From: Gammaproteobacteria bacterium
GTDB lineage: Bacteria > Pseudomonadota > Gammaproteobacteria > RBG-16-57-12
Direction of reading: 5' to 3'
Assembly: GCA_021647245.1 (NCBI GenBank)
Contig: JAKIVC010000005.1
Coordinates: 1 to 64,000 of the forward strand
DNA: 64,000 nucleotides
Below the pieces are notes generated by a model. It did not search any database. It was not told the DNA's origin and worked only from the letters and a program-made list of their open reading frames with translations. This document shows, piece by piece, positions 29,601-38,655 of this stretch. The position numbers were made by a program, and so were the translations under genes. How positions within the stretch are numbered: the first letter of the stretch is position 1; every line of letters starts with the position of its first letter.

Positions 29601-29756
29601 ACTACAGAGCTATCAGGGTGGGAGAGTTTAACAGGTGGCACTGATCAGTTCTTCAAACCCGACATGCAGATGTTAAAAAGTGGTGCTGAGGTCGAACGAG
29701 CAGATAATGGAAGAGCAGCCCGCTCGCCCGGCTTCTCAAAGCTACACAGGCAATAA
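26664..29756 (+). CDS. Large secreted multidomain protein, 1030 aa
   Basis: N-terminal signal segment (IGLVLVFMVGLASIFA) followed by a Gly/Ser/Asp linker with no lipobox Cys. Beyond it are carboxypeptidase-regulatory-like beta domains (about residues 50-115, 295-345 and 420-490; for example GVEVSAGGQSATTDLNGFYEL). A PKD/cadherin-like Ig fold follows (about 500-585, ASDEDGDTLSYSWSAG), then a long unrecognised C-terminal region. Likely surface-exposed or periplasmic binding or adhesion. GGAGG precedes the start. A terminator follows, separating it from the next genes. Confidence 0.75.
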   Translation: MIHNDISANWLKNIGLVLVFMVGLASIFASGGGSDGDSSAPQVVDVISGSVIGSGGIAGVEVSAGGQSATTDLNGFYELNNVPVPGGGLLVVTYEKEGYATFQRTLPVEANKTYSLTANLLQYHYSEQMNADNEQSFDVTDPNNPTGDPLAQLSFPAGSLGSGNVTVNVAVGDPTTDEGRPTFPGDYMAAVASGAVADTPLESIVFTEITIYDADGNEITEVNAPVTITLRLPASLQTVYSAGDTIEWWSYDEVDAVWIREDADPATPETIDNASVIDQGGVLYARAKVTHFTWWNVDRPLNEHACLCATVVDGDGQPLAGVQLIAEGVTYNGRSRPVNTDSDGQGCVTVKRSEGGVTDRIRLFVEQGMVSFPYDVTSANEGDVANNDIFTPTTEGSTIANVGQCVDLTNNIVLSYDGRITGQVTFESSNTPVAGYVINSSFGASATTDSNGNYELEVPVGQPVTLFAVGQMATTVTVVDENTPQVVNFEIANRAPVINHITRAPEGAVDNGQAVVLTASASDEDGDTLSYSWSAGQGSFNTTSGASVTWSAPAVGSGTAILTVVVTDGKGGEVSQNIAIVYVGAVTGNSLSFIFKDDIESDQPLAGVVVALYNTDNQTIAQTLTSGADGVVDFGDIGRSRATFTIVYELVFQGYSSYEIESFIEMQTAADIVYYRGLSDEGSAGSQTPVASVNYTLSEVPANAGRTSIMPTYGWWDFSNGSGLLSNRAVYEYQLQSDGTLSLLAETMGSFPNTDLFLAYGFLLDQTVTDGATYDIPLNRTPVTTGWSTEPSTDLGRIEIEGFRVGFGYELASSAYGPGASGGLQVPTEFPVDYYRVRAESANWDSGFTSEKRYNTLPQSLVVPVPDYSFSNMAFDETTNVVSWTLSGETPRDFVEISMTFYGGMSGEESIDWAVILAPDASDWQVMELPAPADEWIDTTSLLNNVYGLRVEATDFDFVSGIDDLWQFFILGGSFEEAVTTELSGWESLTGGTDQFFKPDMQMLKSGAEVERADNGRAARSPGFSKLHRQ

Positions 29757-29770
29757 CGGTACTCACCTAG

Positions 29771-29796
29771 AGGCGGCCTTCGGGTCGCCTTTTTTG
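29771..29796 (+). terminator. Rho-independent terminator after the 1030-aa gene
   Basis: AGGCGGCC-TTCG-GGTCGCCT hairpin with a UUCG tetraloop, followed by a T run. Confidence 0.9.
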
Positions 29797-29832
29797 TTTA
29801 TGATCTGAATAAGCCGGGTGAAAGGGGTAACA

Positions 29833-31665
29833 ATGATACTCAACAACATCACTAAATTAACCTGCCTGCTCTTTTTTTTAGCCTTACTGTCGGCTTGTGG
29901 TGGTGAGGGTGCGGTGGAGACTACTTATTTCACCGTTAGCACTTCTGTGGGTGTTGGGGGAGAGATTAACCCCACAACGGTAACCGTTAGTGAAGGGGGT
30001 TATGCTGATCTATCCATAATACCCATTGATGGTTTTAGTATTGCAAGTGTGTCAGGTTGTGGCGGCTCACGGGCCGGAAACACCTATACCACTGCGGCTG
30101 TAGTGGCAGACTGCACCGTAACGGCGAGCTTTGATAGTGTTATAGGTGATCTCACCATTTCCGGGTTAGTTACATTTGACCACATACCGACATCGACCAC
30201 ATCGGGCCTTGATTATGCGGCCCAAACAGCCAAGCCTGCACGGGGTGTTGTGGTTGAAGCCATCAGGGTGTCAGATGATTTACGGGTGGGCTTGGCGGCA
30301 ACCGATGCTACGGGTGCTTATAGTATGACGGTACCCGCTGCGACAAACATCACCATCCGAGTGAAAGCACAAATGCTCACAACCGGGGGCCCTTCATGGG
30401 ATATTCAGGTGGTGGATAATACCAATAGTCAGGCGCTTTATGCGATGCAGAGCAGCCCGTTTAATTCGGGCACCGTGGCTATTCTGGATAAAAACCTCCA
30501 CGCACCCTCTGGCTGGGGCGGTGCATCATACTCTTCAGCACGGGTAGCGGCACCCTTTGCTATTTTGAATACCGTTTATCAAGCGGTGGATATGGTGGTG
30601 GCTGCGGATGCAACGGTCGACTTGCCCCAGCTGTTGATTAACTGGAGTGTTAACAATGTTGCGGTGGCGGGTAATGCCGCCATTGGAGAGATTGGTACCT
30701 CTCTATTTTCACAGGGCGAACTTTACATCTTGGGTCATGCCAATAATGATACGGATGAGTACGATAGCCATATCATTGCTCATGAGTGGGGGCATTATTT
30801 TGAGTCCGTATTGTCACGATCCGACCACATTGGTGGACCACACAGCTCAGGGCAAAAATTGGATCCCAGAGTTGCGTTTGGCGAGGGCTTTGGTAATGCC
30901 TTTTCAGGAATGGTTACCGATAATATTAATTATGTCGATACCCTCGGGCCGTCACAAGGGCAGACAGGTATCCTGATCAACCTTGATGATAATGACTTCG
31001 ACACGGAGTCAGTGGGTTGGTATAGCACCGCGTCGATTCAGAGCATCCTTTATGATCTCTATGACAGCACAGATGAGGATGGAATCGACACGATATCGCT
31101 GGGTTTTTCACCCATTTACAATGTGCTGGTTAATGAGCAAAAGAACACCGACTCATTTACCACCATTCACTCATTCATGAGCTTTATAAAAGCGAACAAC
31201 CCGGGAGATATTGCAGCCATTAATAGCCTGCTCAGTTATGAAAATATCACCACCACGGCACTGGATGAGTGGGATAGCACACAGACTGAAACCAATAGCG
31301 GTGGTGAAGCCAATGGATTGCCGCTCTATATCCCCATCACTGTGGGTGCTGCGGCACTTTCAGTCTGCACTCATGGTGGCAATGGTAATGGCAACAAACT
31401 GATGAATCGCCGTTTTTTACAGGTCAACATTCCAACTGCGGGTAGTTATACCGTGACCGCAGCACCCGATAGTAATGGCGATGCGGTGATCGATGTTTTC
31501 AAAAAGGGGGGGCTTGTGGGTTCAAGGGATGTTTTTGGCCAGGGCGGCACGGAAACAGTGGTCATGAACTTCTCAAGTGGATGGCATATTATCGAGATAT
31601 TTGATTATGATGTGGTCAACGCTCTTTATAATGGCGAGGAGTGTTTCGAGGTTGCTATTAATTGA
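29833..31665 (+). CDS. Lipoprotein zinc metalloprotease, 610 aa
   Basis: Lipobox LLSAC near residue 24 makes this an anchored lipoprotein. An InlB-B-repeat-like domain follows (about 35-105, with two Cys), then a carboxypeptidase-regulatory-like domain (about 110-195). A protease region carries HEWGHYFE (zinc HExxH), with a further acidic and Gly-rich segment GEGFGNAFSG about 45 residues later. The C-terminal region may be a pre-peptidase-like beta domain. The substrate is unknown; adjacent secreted genes suggest an extracellular role. The ATG at 29833 follows AAGGGG. Confidence 0.75.
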   Translation: MILNNITKLTCLLFFLALLSACGGEGAVETTYFTVSTSVGVGGEINPTTVTVSEGGYADLSIIPIDGFSIASVSGCGGSRAGNTYTTAAVVADCTVTASFDSVIGDLTISGLVTFDHIPTSTTSGLDYAAQTAKPARGVVVEAIRVSDDLRVGLAATDATGAYSMTVPAATNITIRVKAQMLTTGGPSWDIQVVDNTNSQALYAMQSSPFNSGTVAILDKNLHAPSGWGGASYSSARVAAPFAILNTVYQAVDMVVAADATVDLPQLLINWSVNNVAVAGNAAIGEIGTSLFSQGELYILGHANNDTDEYDSHIIAHEWGHYFESVLSRSDHIGGPHSSGQKLDPRVAFGEGFGNAFSGMVTDNINYVDTLGPSQGQTGILINLDDNDFDTESVGWYSTASIQSILYDLYDSTDEDGIDTISLGFSPIYNVLVNEQKNTDSFTTIHSFMSFIKANNPGDIAAINSLLSYENITTTALDEWDSTQTETNSGGEANGLPLYIPITVGAAALSVCTHGGNGNGNKLMNRRFLQVNIPTAGSYTVTAAPDSNGDAVIDVFKKGGLVGSRDVFGQGGTETVVMNFSSGWHIIEIFDYDVVNALYNGEECFEVAIN

Positions 31666-31703
31666 CTTTATCACCCCGCTAAATAACTTGAATGAGAGAT
31701 ATA

Positions 31704-32225
31704 ATGAAACATCTATTTTTACTGTTTTTATCGACTGGCGTGTTACTGCTTGGGTTGAGTGGTTGTGCAGAAAAGAGCGTGAGCTACATCGATGGCGAAG
31801 TGCCCGCTTCGCATAAAATATCAGCACCGATTGCGATCGCTTACAGCGTGCCTAAAAAGGTATCACTAGGGGAAGACCTACTGGTGACAGTGACCTTAAC
31901 GGCCAGTGCCGACGTTGAAAACCTCACGCTGACGGTGAGCGCAGGGGAGGGGTTAACACTGCCCAGCGGGCGCTATGCTGTGAATTTTGGTTCACAGCAG
32001 AGTGGCAGCAGAGTAACCGAGGAGATATTTATCTCACCAAGTCATGAGGGAAGGCTCTATCTGAACCTGCTGGTCTCGGGTTCATTTTCAGGAAGGGAGA
32101 TGGCACGTGCGGGCGCGGTGCCGGTACAGGTGGGTGAGGGTGTTAGCCAAATGTTGAAAACAACGGGTGCTGTCGCGGTTGACTCTGACGGTAAGCTACT
32201 CACGATTTCACCCGCACAAGAGTGA
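31704..32225 (+). CDS. Hypothetical lipoprotein, 173 aa
   Basis: Lipobox LGLSGC near residue 20. The mature part looks like one beta-sandwich domain (PKKVSLGEDLLVTVTLTA, then TLTVSAGEGLTL). It begins 38 bases after the metalloprotease gene on the same strand, so the two are probably co-transcribed. Function unknown. Confidence 0.7.
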   Translation: MKHLFLLFLSTGVLLLGLSGCAEKSVSYIDGEVPASHKISAPIAIAYSVPKKVSLGEDLLVTVTLTASADVENLTLTVSAGEGLTLPSGRYAVNFGSQQSGSRVTEEIFISPSHEGRLYLNLLVSGSFSGREMARAGAVPVQVGEGVSQMLKTTGAVAVDSDGKLLTISPAQE

Positions 32226-32274
32226 TTAATTTTAGGTGATGAGGTTATTTCGCACCTCTATTTGGGGGTTAGGG

Positions 32275-32304
32275 TTGACAGCATCGCCACACTTCACCTA
32301 AATT
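32275..32304 (+). promoter_or_regulatory. Candidate sigma70 promoter of the czc-like operon
   Basis: TTGACA at 32275-32280 and TAAATT at 32299-32304, with an 18-base spacer, just upstream of the small His-rich gene at 32315. The short distance to the ATG would give a very short leader. Confidence 0.45.
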
Positions 32305-32314
32305 AGCCACTATC

Positions 32315-32632
32315 ATGAAGAAGATACTGATCTGTTTGTTGCTGTTAGCCAACCTTAGTTTAGGGTTGGCTTATGCTTGGGATATTCATCCCGAAGCAGC
32401 GATGGGTCATGACCTGCTCTCTGTTGATCTCTCCGCTTGTGAACAGCATGATCACAGCGAGGGCGATTTGCACAATGATAATCACTGTGGCCACGGCAGC
32501 GCCCATTTGGTGGGTCTGGTTTTTACTCAAACCACACCTTTTGCTGCGAACAGCAAGAGTGATTTTTTGGTACCCGCACAGACTCCCCACTCCCTCTATA
32601 TAGCCCCACTTTTAAGACCTCCTATCGCCTAA
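32315..32632 (+). CDS. CzcI-like His-rich periplasmic protein, 105 aa
   Basis: Signal peptide ends near LAYAWD. The mature protein is rich in His, Asp and Cys (EQHDHSEGDLHNDNHCGHGS), a metal-binding composition. It sits directly before czcC, czcB and czcA homologues, the place occupied by CzcI-type periplasmic metal sensors or regulators. Only about 85 mature residues. Confidence 0.65.
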   Translation: MKKILICLLLLANLSLGLAYAWDIHPEAAMGHDLLSVDLSACEQHDHSEGDLHNDNHCGHGSAHLVGLVFTQTTPFAANSKSDFLVPAQTPHSLYIAPLLRPPIA

Positions 32633-32705
32633 ATTTTCGCTGTTTTGTTATGTGTCGCCTAAGGTGATGCGTAGTGTTTTTCTTTGCACGCGAAGGATTT
32701 AGTTT

Positions 32706-33998
32706 ATGTTGTTTAAAAAATATTTATCGGCAGGCGTATTCGCTTGTCTGGTGTTACCCGTCTGGGCAGTACCTTCCCCTGAGAGACCCCTCTCGACCCT
32801 GACCATTAGTGCTGATGTAGCGCAGTTAGTTGACCCATCACTCCAGGTTTTTATTCAGCAGGTGTGGCTCGATAGCCCAACAATTCAAGGGGCGCAAGCG
32901 GCGATTGAAGCGGCGCGGGCGCGAGTCGATGGCGCAGATCGCCCTCTTTATAACCCGGCCCTTGAACTGGAGGCCGAACGCACGGATGTGAATACGGCTT
33001 CAATCGGTTTTCGCCAAACGCTGGATTGGGGGGATAAGCGTCTGGCTAAAACGCGTATGGCCCACTCTGCGGTACGTTTCGCTGAGGCGGAATTTATAAC
33101 ACAACGCCAGCAGGTTGCGGTGGAAGCCCTAGAGGCGCTGGCGCACTACTTTACCGCACGCGAAATGCAAATGCTGTCGATGCAGCGTAGCCAGTTGATG
33201 AAAGGGTTTCTTGATACGGTGCAGCAGCGCCAGGCTGCGGGCGATATGGGGGCACTAGAGGGTACTTTGGCCCATGTTACTTATAGTGAAGCGTTAATGA
33301 AGCAAGCGGCGAGAGAGAGTGAGCTGGCCGAAGCTGAAGCGGCACTGCGGGCAGTGACCGGTTTTGATCACGTTAACTGGCCGCCGTTACCCCGTCAGCT
33401 GGCAGCACCTCCGAAGCGGATTGACCCTGCGCTACTTCAATCACTCCCCGCGCTTGCTGTGTTGCGTAGTCGAATGGAGCTAGCCAAGTCACGCATTGGT
33501 TTGGCGGAAAGCCAAGGGCAGTCTGACCCCACCATTGGCTTTCGTGCTGGCCGTGAGGGCTCTGAGCGCTTGCTGGGGCTGACGCTGGAGATCCCGCTAT
33601 TTGTGCGCAATAACTTTAAGGCGGGTGTCCGTGCAGCTTCTTATGATGCGGTGGTTGAAGAGCTGGCTTATCACGATGCTCATCGCCGCGCCAAAGCACG
33701 TCTTGAGGGTACGCTGGGGCGCTTCCATAACACCGCCCGTGCCTGGGCTGCCTGGGTTACCAACGGGAAACAGGCGCATCGTCAACAGATGAGTTTGCTG
33801 GAGCAGCTATGGCAGGCTGAAGAGTTGACCGCGACTGATTACCTGATTCAGGCGAAACAGAATATAGATACCCAGACCGCAGCGACGCGGTTGATGGGAG
33901 AGGTGTGGCGGGCGGCAATTAGCTGGCTGGATGCGTCAGCTCAGGTTGAAACATGGTTGGGTTTTACCCCTGCACAAACAGAGAATTCTGGAGAGTAA
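32706..33998 (+). CDS. czcC: CzcC-like outer-membrane factor (TolC family)
   Basis: Outer-membrane channel of a tripartite heavy-metal efflux pump. Signal peptide ends near VWAVPS. The 430-aa product has the paired helical-hairpin pattern of TolC proteins, with a LYNPALELEAER segment early on and long Ala/Gln/Glu-rich helices. Followed after four bases by the adaptor gene. Confidence 0.88.
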   Translation: MLFKKYLSAGVFACLVLPVWAVPSPERPLSTLTISADVAQLVDPSLQVFIQQVWLDSPTIQGAQAAIEAARARVDGADRPLYNPALELEAERTDVNTASIGFRQTLDWGDKRLAKTRMAHSAVRFAEAEFITQRQQVAVEALEALAHYFTAREMQMLSMQRSQLMKGFLDTVQQRQAAGDMGALEGTLAHVTYSEALMKQAARESELAEAEAALRAVTGFDHVNWPPLPRQLAAPPKRIDPALLQSLPALAVLRSRMELAKSRIGLAESQGQSDPTIGFRAGREGSERLLGLTLEIPLFVRNNFKAGVRAASYDAVVEELAYHDAHRRAKARLEGTLGRFHNTARAWAAWVTNGKQAHRQQMSLLEQLWQAEELTATDYLIQAKQNIDTQTAATRLMGEVWRAAISWLDASAQVETWLGFTPAQTENSGE

Positions 33999-34002
33999 GT
34001 AA

Positions 34003-35286
34003 ATGAAAAGCAGATTGATTTTATGGGTTTTATTGAGCCTGACAGCTCCCGGTACTGTTTTTGCTGGTGAGGGACATGGCCATGATGATGAGGGTCTGGA
34101 TGATTTTTCAGACATTGAAATGATCGAGAGCCATGGCCCGCACGGTGAAGAGGGGCATCAGCACGAAAAAGAGCAACATGAACATCAGGGTGATGGCCAT
34201 GAAGAGCACGGTCACGACCACGGTGGTCACGATGAGGCGGATGATGATGGTCACGGCCATGGTGAAGAGGTGAGTGATGTTGAGTTGAGCGAGACTCAGC
34301 GTCGTATCGCCGGTATTGAGACGATGATCGTTACACGCCAATCACTGGGTGGTGCCATCACCGCACCGGGTGAGGCGATATTGAATGCTTATCGAACGAC
34401 CAAGATAACACCTCGCACCGCTGCTCAAGTGATAAAGCGACACGCCTATCTTGGTGATCACGTCAAAAAGGGAGCGCGATTAATTACCCTCTCCAGTGTT
34501 GAGATGGCAGAAGCACAAGGGGCGTTGATGGAGGCGAGTGTTGAGCTGCGCCGCGTTGAGAAGCTGGGGCGTAAAGTGCTCTCTGAAAAGCGTTTTGTTG
34601 CCGCTCAAATAGCTTATCAGCAGGCTTACGCCAAGGTTAACGCCTACGGTATGACGAAGCAGCAGATCGAGTCTTTGATTGAAACCGGCGATGCCACGCG
34701 TGCCACGGGTGAATTTGACCTGCTCTCATTTCAAGATGGCACCCTCATTAGCGATGATTTTGTGGTGGGTGAGTTGATTGAGCCGGGTTATGTATTGATG
34801 GAGATCAGTGATGAGTCTCTGCTCTGGGTTGAGGCACGTCTAACACCGGATGATGCGGCCCGTATTGCACTGAAATCACCCGCCCAGGTGCAGGTTGGCA
34901 AGCGCTGGATGAGCGGGAAAGTTGTGCAGGCTCGCCACACACTGGATGCGACCACACGCACCCTGGCGGTGCATATTGAAGTGGAGAATCGCAACGATGA
35001 GCTACACCCTGGGCAGTTTGTGAATGTTGTTATCGAAGGTAATCAAAAACGTCAGGGTCTGGTGGTACCAGTAGCGGCAATTTTACGCAGCCCCGAGGGT
35101 GATTGGCAGCTGTTTGTGGAGATCGCCCCCGGTCGTTTTGAACCCAAAGAGGTGACGGTGCTGGATACGGTGGGTGACCGTATGTTGATTGAAGGTATTG
35201 AAGAGGGCACTACCATCGTGGGTAAAGGTGCTTTCTTTGTGCAGTCTGAAATGGCCAAGGGTGGCTTTGATCCGCACAACCATTAA
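34003..35286 (+). CDS. czcB: CzcB-like periplasmic adaptor with His-rich N-terminus
   Basis: Membrane-fusion protein linking the RND pump to the outer-membrane channel. Signal peptide ends near TVFAGE. A striking His/Asp/Glu/Gly-rich stretch (residues about 22-90, over 20 His) follows, then the alpha-hairpin and barrel-sandwich domains (GDHVKKGARLITLSS; DDFVVGELIEPGYVL). Length is 427 aa. The His-rich segment probably buffers or presents periplasmic metal. Confidence 0.9.
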   Translation: MKSRLILWVLLSLTAPGTVFAGEGHGHDDEGLDDFSDIEMIESHGPHGEEGHQHEKEQHEHQGDGHEEHGHDHGGHDEADDDGHGHGEEVSDVELSETQRRIAGIETMIVTRQSLGGAITAPGEAILNAYRTTKITPRTAAQVIKRHAYLGDHVKKGARLITLSSVEMAEAQGALMEASVELRRVEKLGRKVLSEKRFVAAQIAYQQAYAKVNAYGMTKQQIESLIETGDATRATGEFDLLSFQDGTLISDDFVVGELIEPGYVLMEISDESLLWVEARLTPDDAARIALKSPAQVQVGKRWMSGKVVQARHTLDATTRTLAVHIEVENRNDELHPGQFVNVVIEGNQKRQGLVVPVAAILRSPEGDWQLFVEIAPGRFEPKEVTVLDTVGDRMLIEGIEEGTTIVGKGAFFVQSEMAKGGFDPHNH

Positions 35287-35311
35287 TTAACTGAGCAGAG
35301 AGATAAAGATT

Positions 35312-38300
35312 ATGTTGAATCGTATTATCGACTGGTCAGTTATCAACCGTTTATTGGTTGTGATTGGTCTGCTGGCGTTAACAGCTGCTGCGACACTTAT
35401 TATTCCAAAACTGAACCTAGATGCCTTTCCTGATGTGACCAATGTTCAAGTTTCCATCAATACAGAAGCACCTGGCCTGGCCTCGGAAGAGGTTGAGCAG
35501 CTAATCACTTTTCCCATCGAAGCGGTGATGTATGCCCTGCCTGATGTGGAGCAGGTGCGTTCGATCTCCAAAACCGGCTTGTCCGGTATCACGGTGGTGT
35601 TCAAAGAGGGGAAAGATATCTACTTTGCCCGCCAGTTAGTATTTGAGCGATTGCAATCGGCAAAAGAGCTGATTCCCGACGGGGTGGGAATGCCCGAGAT
35701 TGGCCCCAATACTTCGGGCCTGGGGCAGATCTATCAATACCTGCTAGTGGCGGATGACAAAAGCCGCTTTGATGCCATGGCGCTGCGTAGTCTAAATGAC
35801 TGGGTGGTCAAATTGCTGCTGATGCCAGTGGATGGGGTGACCGAGGTACTCTCCTTTGGGGGAGATGTTAAGCAGTATCAGGTTAATCTGAATCCATCCC
35901 GTCTGCTGGCCTATGGGTTGAGTCAGCAGGATGTGGTTACAGCGCTGGAGAACAACAATGCCAATGCGGGCGGCTGGTATATGGATCGCGGTCAGGAGCA
36001 GTTGGTTATTCGCGGTGTCGGCTGGTTAAGTCATGATGAGCAGGGGCTGAAGGAGCTGCGACAAATTCCGCTGAAAACGGTGGATGGAACGGTGGTAACA
36101 GTGGCTCAGGTGGCTACGGTGGCACTGGGCAGTGAAATACGCCAAGGTGCCGTTACCATGACACGCCGCGATGCCCAAGGTGATCCGCAGGTGCTGGGTG
36201 AAGTGGTGGCCGGTATTGTGCTGAAACGGATGGGTTCCAATACCAAAAGCACCATTGACGGAATCGAAAGCCGTGTGGCGTTAATTCAGCAGGCCCTGCC
36301 TGAAGGCGTACGCTTTGAGGTCTTTTATGATCAGAGTGATCTGATCACCCAGGCGGTGAGCACGGTTGTTAATGCGCTGCTGCTGGCCTTCATATTTATT
36401 GTGGTGGTGCTGGCGCTGTTTTTAATGAACCTGCGGGCGACTTTTCTGGTGCTGATCTCGATTCCCATCTCCATTGGTATCGCGCTGATGATCATGGCCT
36501 GGTTTGGCCTCTCAGCCAACCTGATGTCACTGGGTGGCATTGCGGTGGCTATTGGTATGTTGGTGGATGGTTCGGTAGTGATGGTGGACAATATGTTCAA
36601 ACACCTCACACACCCCGATGCCGAACATGACAAACAAGCCCATGCCCGTGCAGGCGCTCAAGATGCAGACCCCTATGATGTCGCCCATGATAAAAACGGC
36701 ATTGCGTTACGGCTGCAAATTGCCGGCAGGGAGGTGGCGCGTCCGATATTTTTTGCCACCTCAATTATTCTGGTGGTGTTTTTACCGCTGTTCAGTTTTG
36801 AAGGTGTTGAGGCGAAGCTGTTTCAGCCTATGGCCATCAGCATTATGCTGGCAGTGGTGGCGGCAGCTTTTGTCGCGCTGATCATTGTGCCGGCACTGGC
36901 CACCTACCTGTTCCGCCACGGCGTGCGCGAAAAAGAGAGCTTTGTTCTCAAGCCGTTGGATAAGCTTTATCGTCGTGGTTTGCGTTGGGCGCTAAAAAGA
37001 ACCCGCATCGTAGTGGGTGGAGCGGTGTTGCTGATGATAGCTACAGTCGCACTGGTACCGCAGTTAGGTACCGAGTTTGTGCCAGAGCTAGAAGAGGGAA
37101 CCATCAATCTGCGCGTTACACTAGCCCCTTCGGCCAGCCTGGAGACAGCACTCACGGTTGCCCCAAAACTGGAAACGATGTTACTGGAGTTCCCCGAAGT
37201 CACTTACGCCTTGAGTCGAGTGGGCCGCCCAGAAATTGGCGGTGACCCAGAGCCGGTTAACAATATCGAAATATATATTGGCTTGAAACCGGTGAGTGAG
37301 TGGAGCAGTGCCCGCAATCGCCAGGAGTTGCAAGGATTGATGGAACATAAGCTGGAGCAACACCCCGGCCTACTGCTCAACTTTTCACAACCCATAGCGA
37401 CCCGAGTGGATGAGCTACTGTCAGGCGTGAAGGCGCAGCTGGCGATTAAACTATTTGGCCCTGATCTGGCGGTATTAGCAGAGAAGGGTGCGGCTATTGA
37501 ACAAGTGATACAAAGTGTTGACGGTGCGCGGGATGTGGCAATGGAACAGATTGTCGGCGAAGCGCAACTGGTGATACGACCCGACAGAGCGCAGCTCTCC
37601 CGTTATGGGTTAGCCGTGGGTGATGTGATGGCGATTGTCCGGGATGGCCTGGGTGGTCGCGAGGCGGGGCAGATCATCAATGGCAATGAGCGCTACGACA
37701 TCTATGTTCGTCTAGCCGAATCGTTCCGCGTTGATCCGACTGCGATTAACAACCTGCGCCTGCAAGCACCCACGGGTGCCTGGGTAAGGTTAGGAGATGT
37801 TGCCCAAATCAGCATTGAATCCGGGCCGCCCCAAGTGCGCCGAGACGATGTGCAGCGGCGTGTAGTCATTCAAGCCAATGTACAGGGGCGTGATATGGGC
37901 GGTGTGGTAGCAGACATCCAGCGTGCGATTGCAGAACAAGTAGAGCTACCCTCCGGTTACTCGGTCGATATTGGAGGACAATTTGAGAGCCAGCAGCGAG
38001 CGCAACAACGGCTCAGTATGATTGTACCGCTCTCTTTGGCACTGATTGCACTGCTACTCTACTTCGCATTCAACTCAGTCGGTCAGGCACTGCTTATCTT
38101 GGTCAACGTACCGCTGGCGGTGATTGGTGGAGTCTTCGCCCTCTACCTCTCCGGGCAGTACCTCTCGGTACCCAGCTCTATCGGCTTCATTACCCTGTTT
38201 GGCGTTGCGGTACTGAATGGCGTAGTCATGGTGGAGAGCATAAATCAACGGATAGCGGATGGATTGTCGGTGGAAGAGGCTGTTTTCAGTGGCGCAACCT

Positions 38301-38512
38301 CACGTTTGCGCCCCGTATTGATGACCGCCATCACCTCGGCACTCGGACTCATACCGATGCTGATTTCGACTGGCGTAGGGGCCGAAATTCAAAAACCCCT
38401 GGCCACGGTGATTGTAGGTGGGCTACTCAGCGCCACCTTCTTAACCCTGTTTATCTTACCCACCCTGTTCGCCTGGTTCTCCAAAGCTAAGCTAGGAGGC
38501 TGTCGGGCTTAG
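35312..38512 (+). CDS. czcA: Heavy-metal efflux RND permease, CzcA family
   Basis: Proton-driven inner-membrane pump of 1066 aa with 12 membrane segments and two large periplasmic loops (QVSINTEAPGL and INLRVTLAPSA starts). The TM4 motif reads GGIAVAIGMLVDGSVVMVDN. It lacks the DFG of zinc/cobalt CzcA-type HME-1 pumps and looks closer to the CusA/HME-3 or -4 pattern, so the metal is uncertain. Its last five residues before the stop and the stop itself are encoded by the MITE starting at 38495. Confidence 0.9.
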   Translation: MLNRIIDWSVINRLLVVIGLLALTAAATLIIPKLNLDAFPDVTNVQVSINTEAPGLASEEVEQLITFPIEAVMYALPDVEQVRSISKTGLSGITVVFKEGKDIYFARQLVFERLQSAKELIPDGVGMPEIGPNTSGLGQIYQYLLVADDKSRFDAMALRSLNDWVVKLLLMPVDGVTEVLSFGGDVKQYQVNLNPSRLLAYGLSQQDVVTALENNNANAGGWYMDRGQEQLVIRGVGWLSHDEQGLKELRQIPLKTVDGTVVTVAQVATVALGSEIRQGAVTMTRRDAQGDPQVLGEVVAGIVLKRMGSNTKSTIDGIESRVALIQQALPEGVRFEVFYDQSDLITQAVSTVVNALLLAFIFIVVVLALFLMNLRATFLVLISIPISIGIALMIMAWFGLSANLMSLGGIAVAIGMLVDGSVVMVDNMFKHLTHPDAEHDKQAHARAGAQDADPYDVAHDKNGIALRLQIAGREVARPIFFATSIILVVFLPLFSFEGVEAKLFQPMAISIMLAVVAAAFVALIIVPALATYLFRHGVREKESFVLKPLDKLYRRGLRWALKRTRIVVGGAVLLMIATVALVPQLGTEFVPELEEGTINLRVTLAPSASLETALTVAPKLETMLLEFPEVTYALSRVGRPEIGGDPEPVNNIEIYIGLKPVSEWSSARNRQELQGLMEHKLEQHPGLLLNFSQPIATRVDELLSGVKAQLAIKLFGPDLAVLAEKGAAIEQVIQSVDGARDVAMEQIVGEAQLVIRPDRAQLSRYGLAVGDVMAIVRDGLGGREAGQIINGNERYDIYVRLAESFRVDPTAINNLRLQAPTGAWVRLGDVAQISIESGPPQVRRDDVQRRVVIQANVQGRDMGGVVADIQRAIAEQVELPSGYSVDIGGQFESQQRAQQRLSMIVPLSLALIALLLYFAFNSVGQALLILVNVPLAVIGGVFALYLSGQYLSVPSSIGFITLFGVAVLNGVVMVESINQRIADGLSVEEAVFSGATSRLRPVLMTAITSALGLIPMLISTGVGAEIQKPLATVIVGGLLSATFLTLFILPTLFAWFSKAKLGGCRA

Positions 38513-38655
38513 GTGATCGTAGCGAGGGAAAGCCATTTTGAGTCCATTTTTTTGATCGTTTGAGGTGAATATTGAGCATATTCAACGAAAATGATCGGAG
38601 AAATGGGCCTGAATGGCTTTTCCGCAGTAGATTCACCCTAAGTCCGACAGCCTCC
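38495..38655. mobile_element. 161-bp MITE, copy 1, flanked by TA
   Basis: Terminal inverted repeat of about 19 bp (GGAGGCTGTCGG and its reverse complement CCGACAGCCTCC), flanked by TA on both sides. Most of the element is a long imperfect palindrome, with left AAAGCCATTTT and right GGCTTTTCC parts pairing. A second copy of the same length lies at 51268-51428 with about ten differences. TA duplication fits an IS630/Tc1-mariner-type mobiliser; no transposase is present. Confidence 0.88.
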
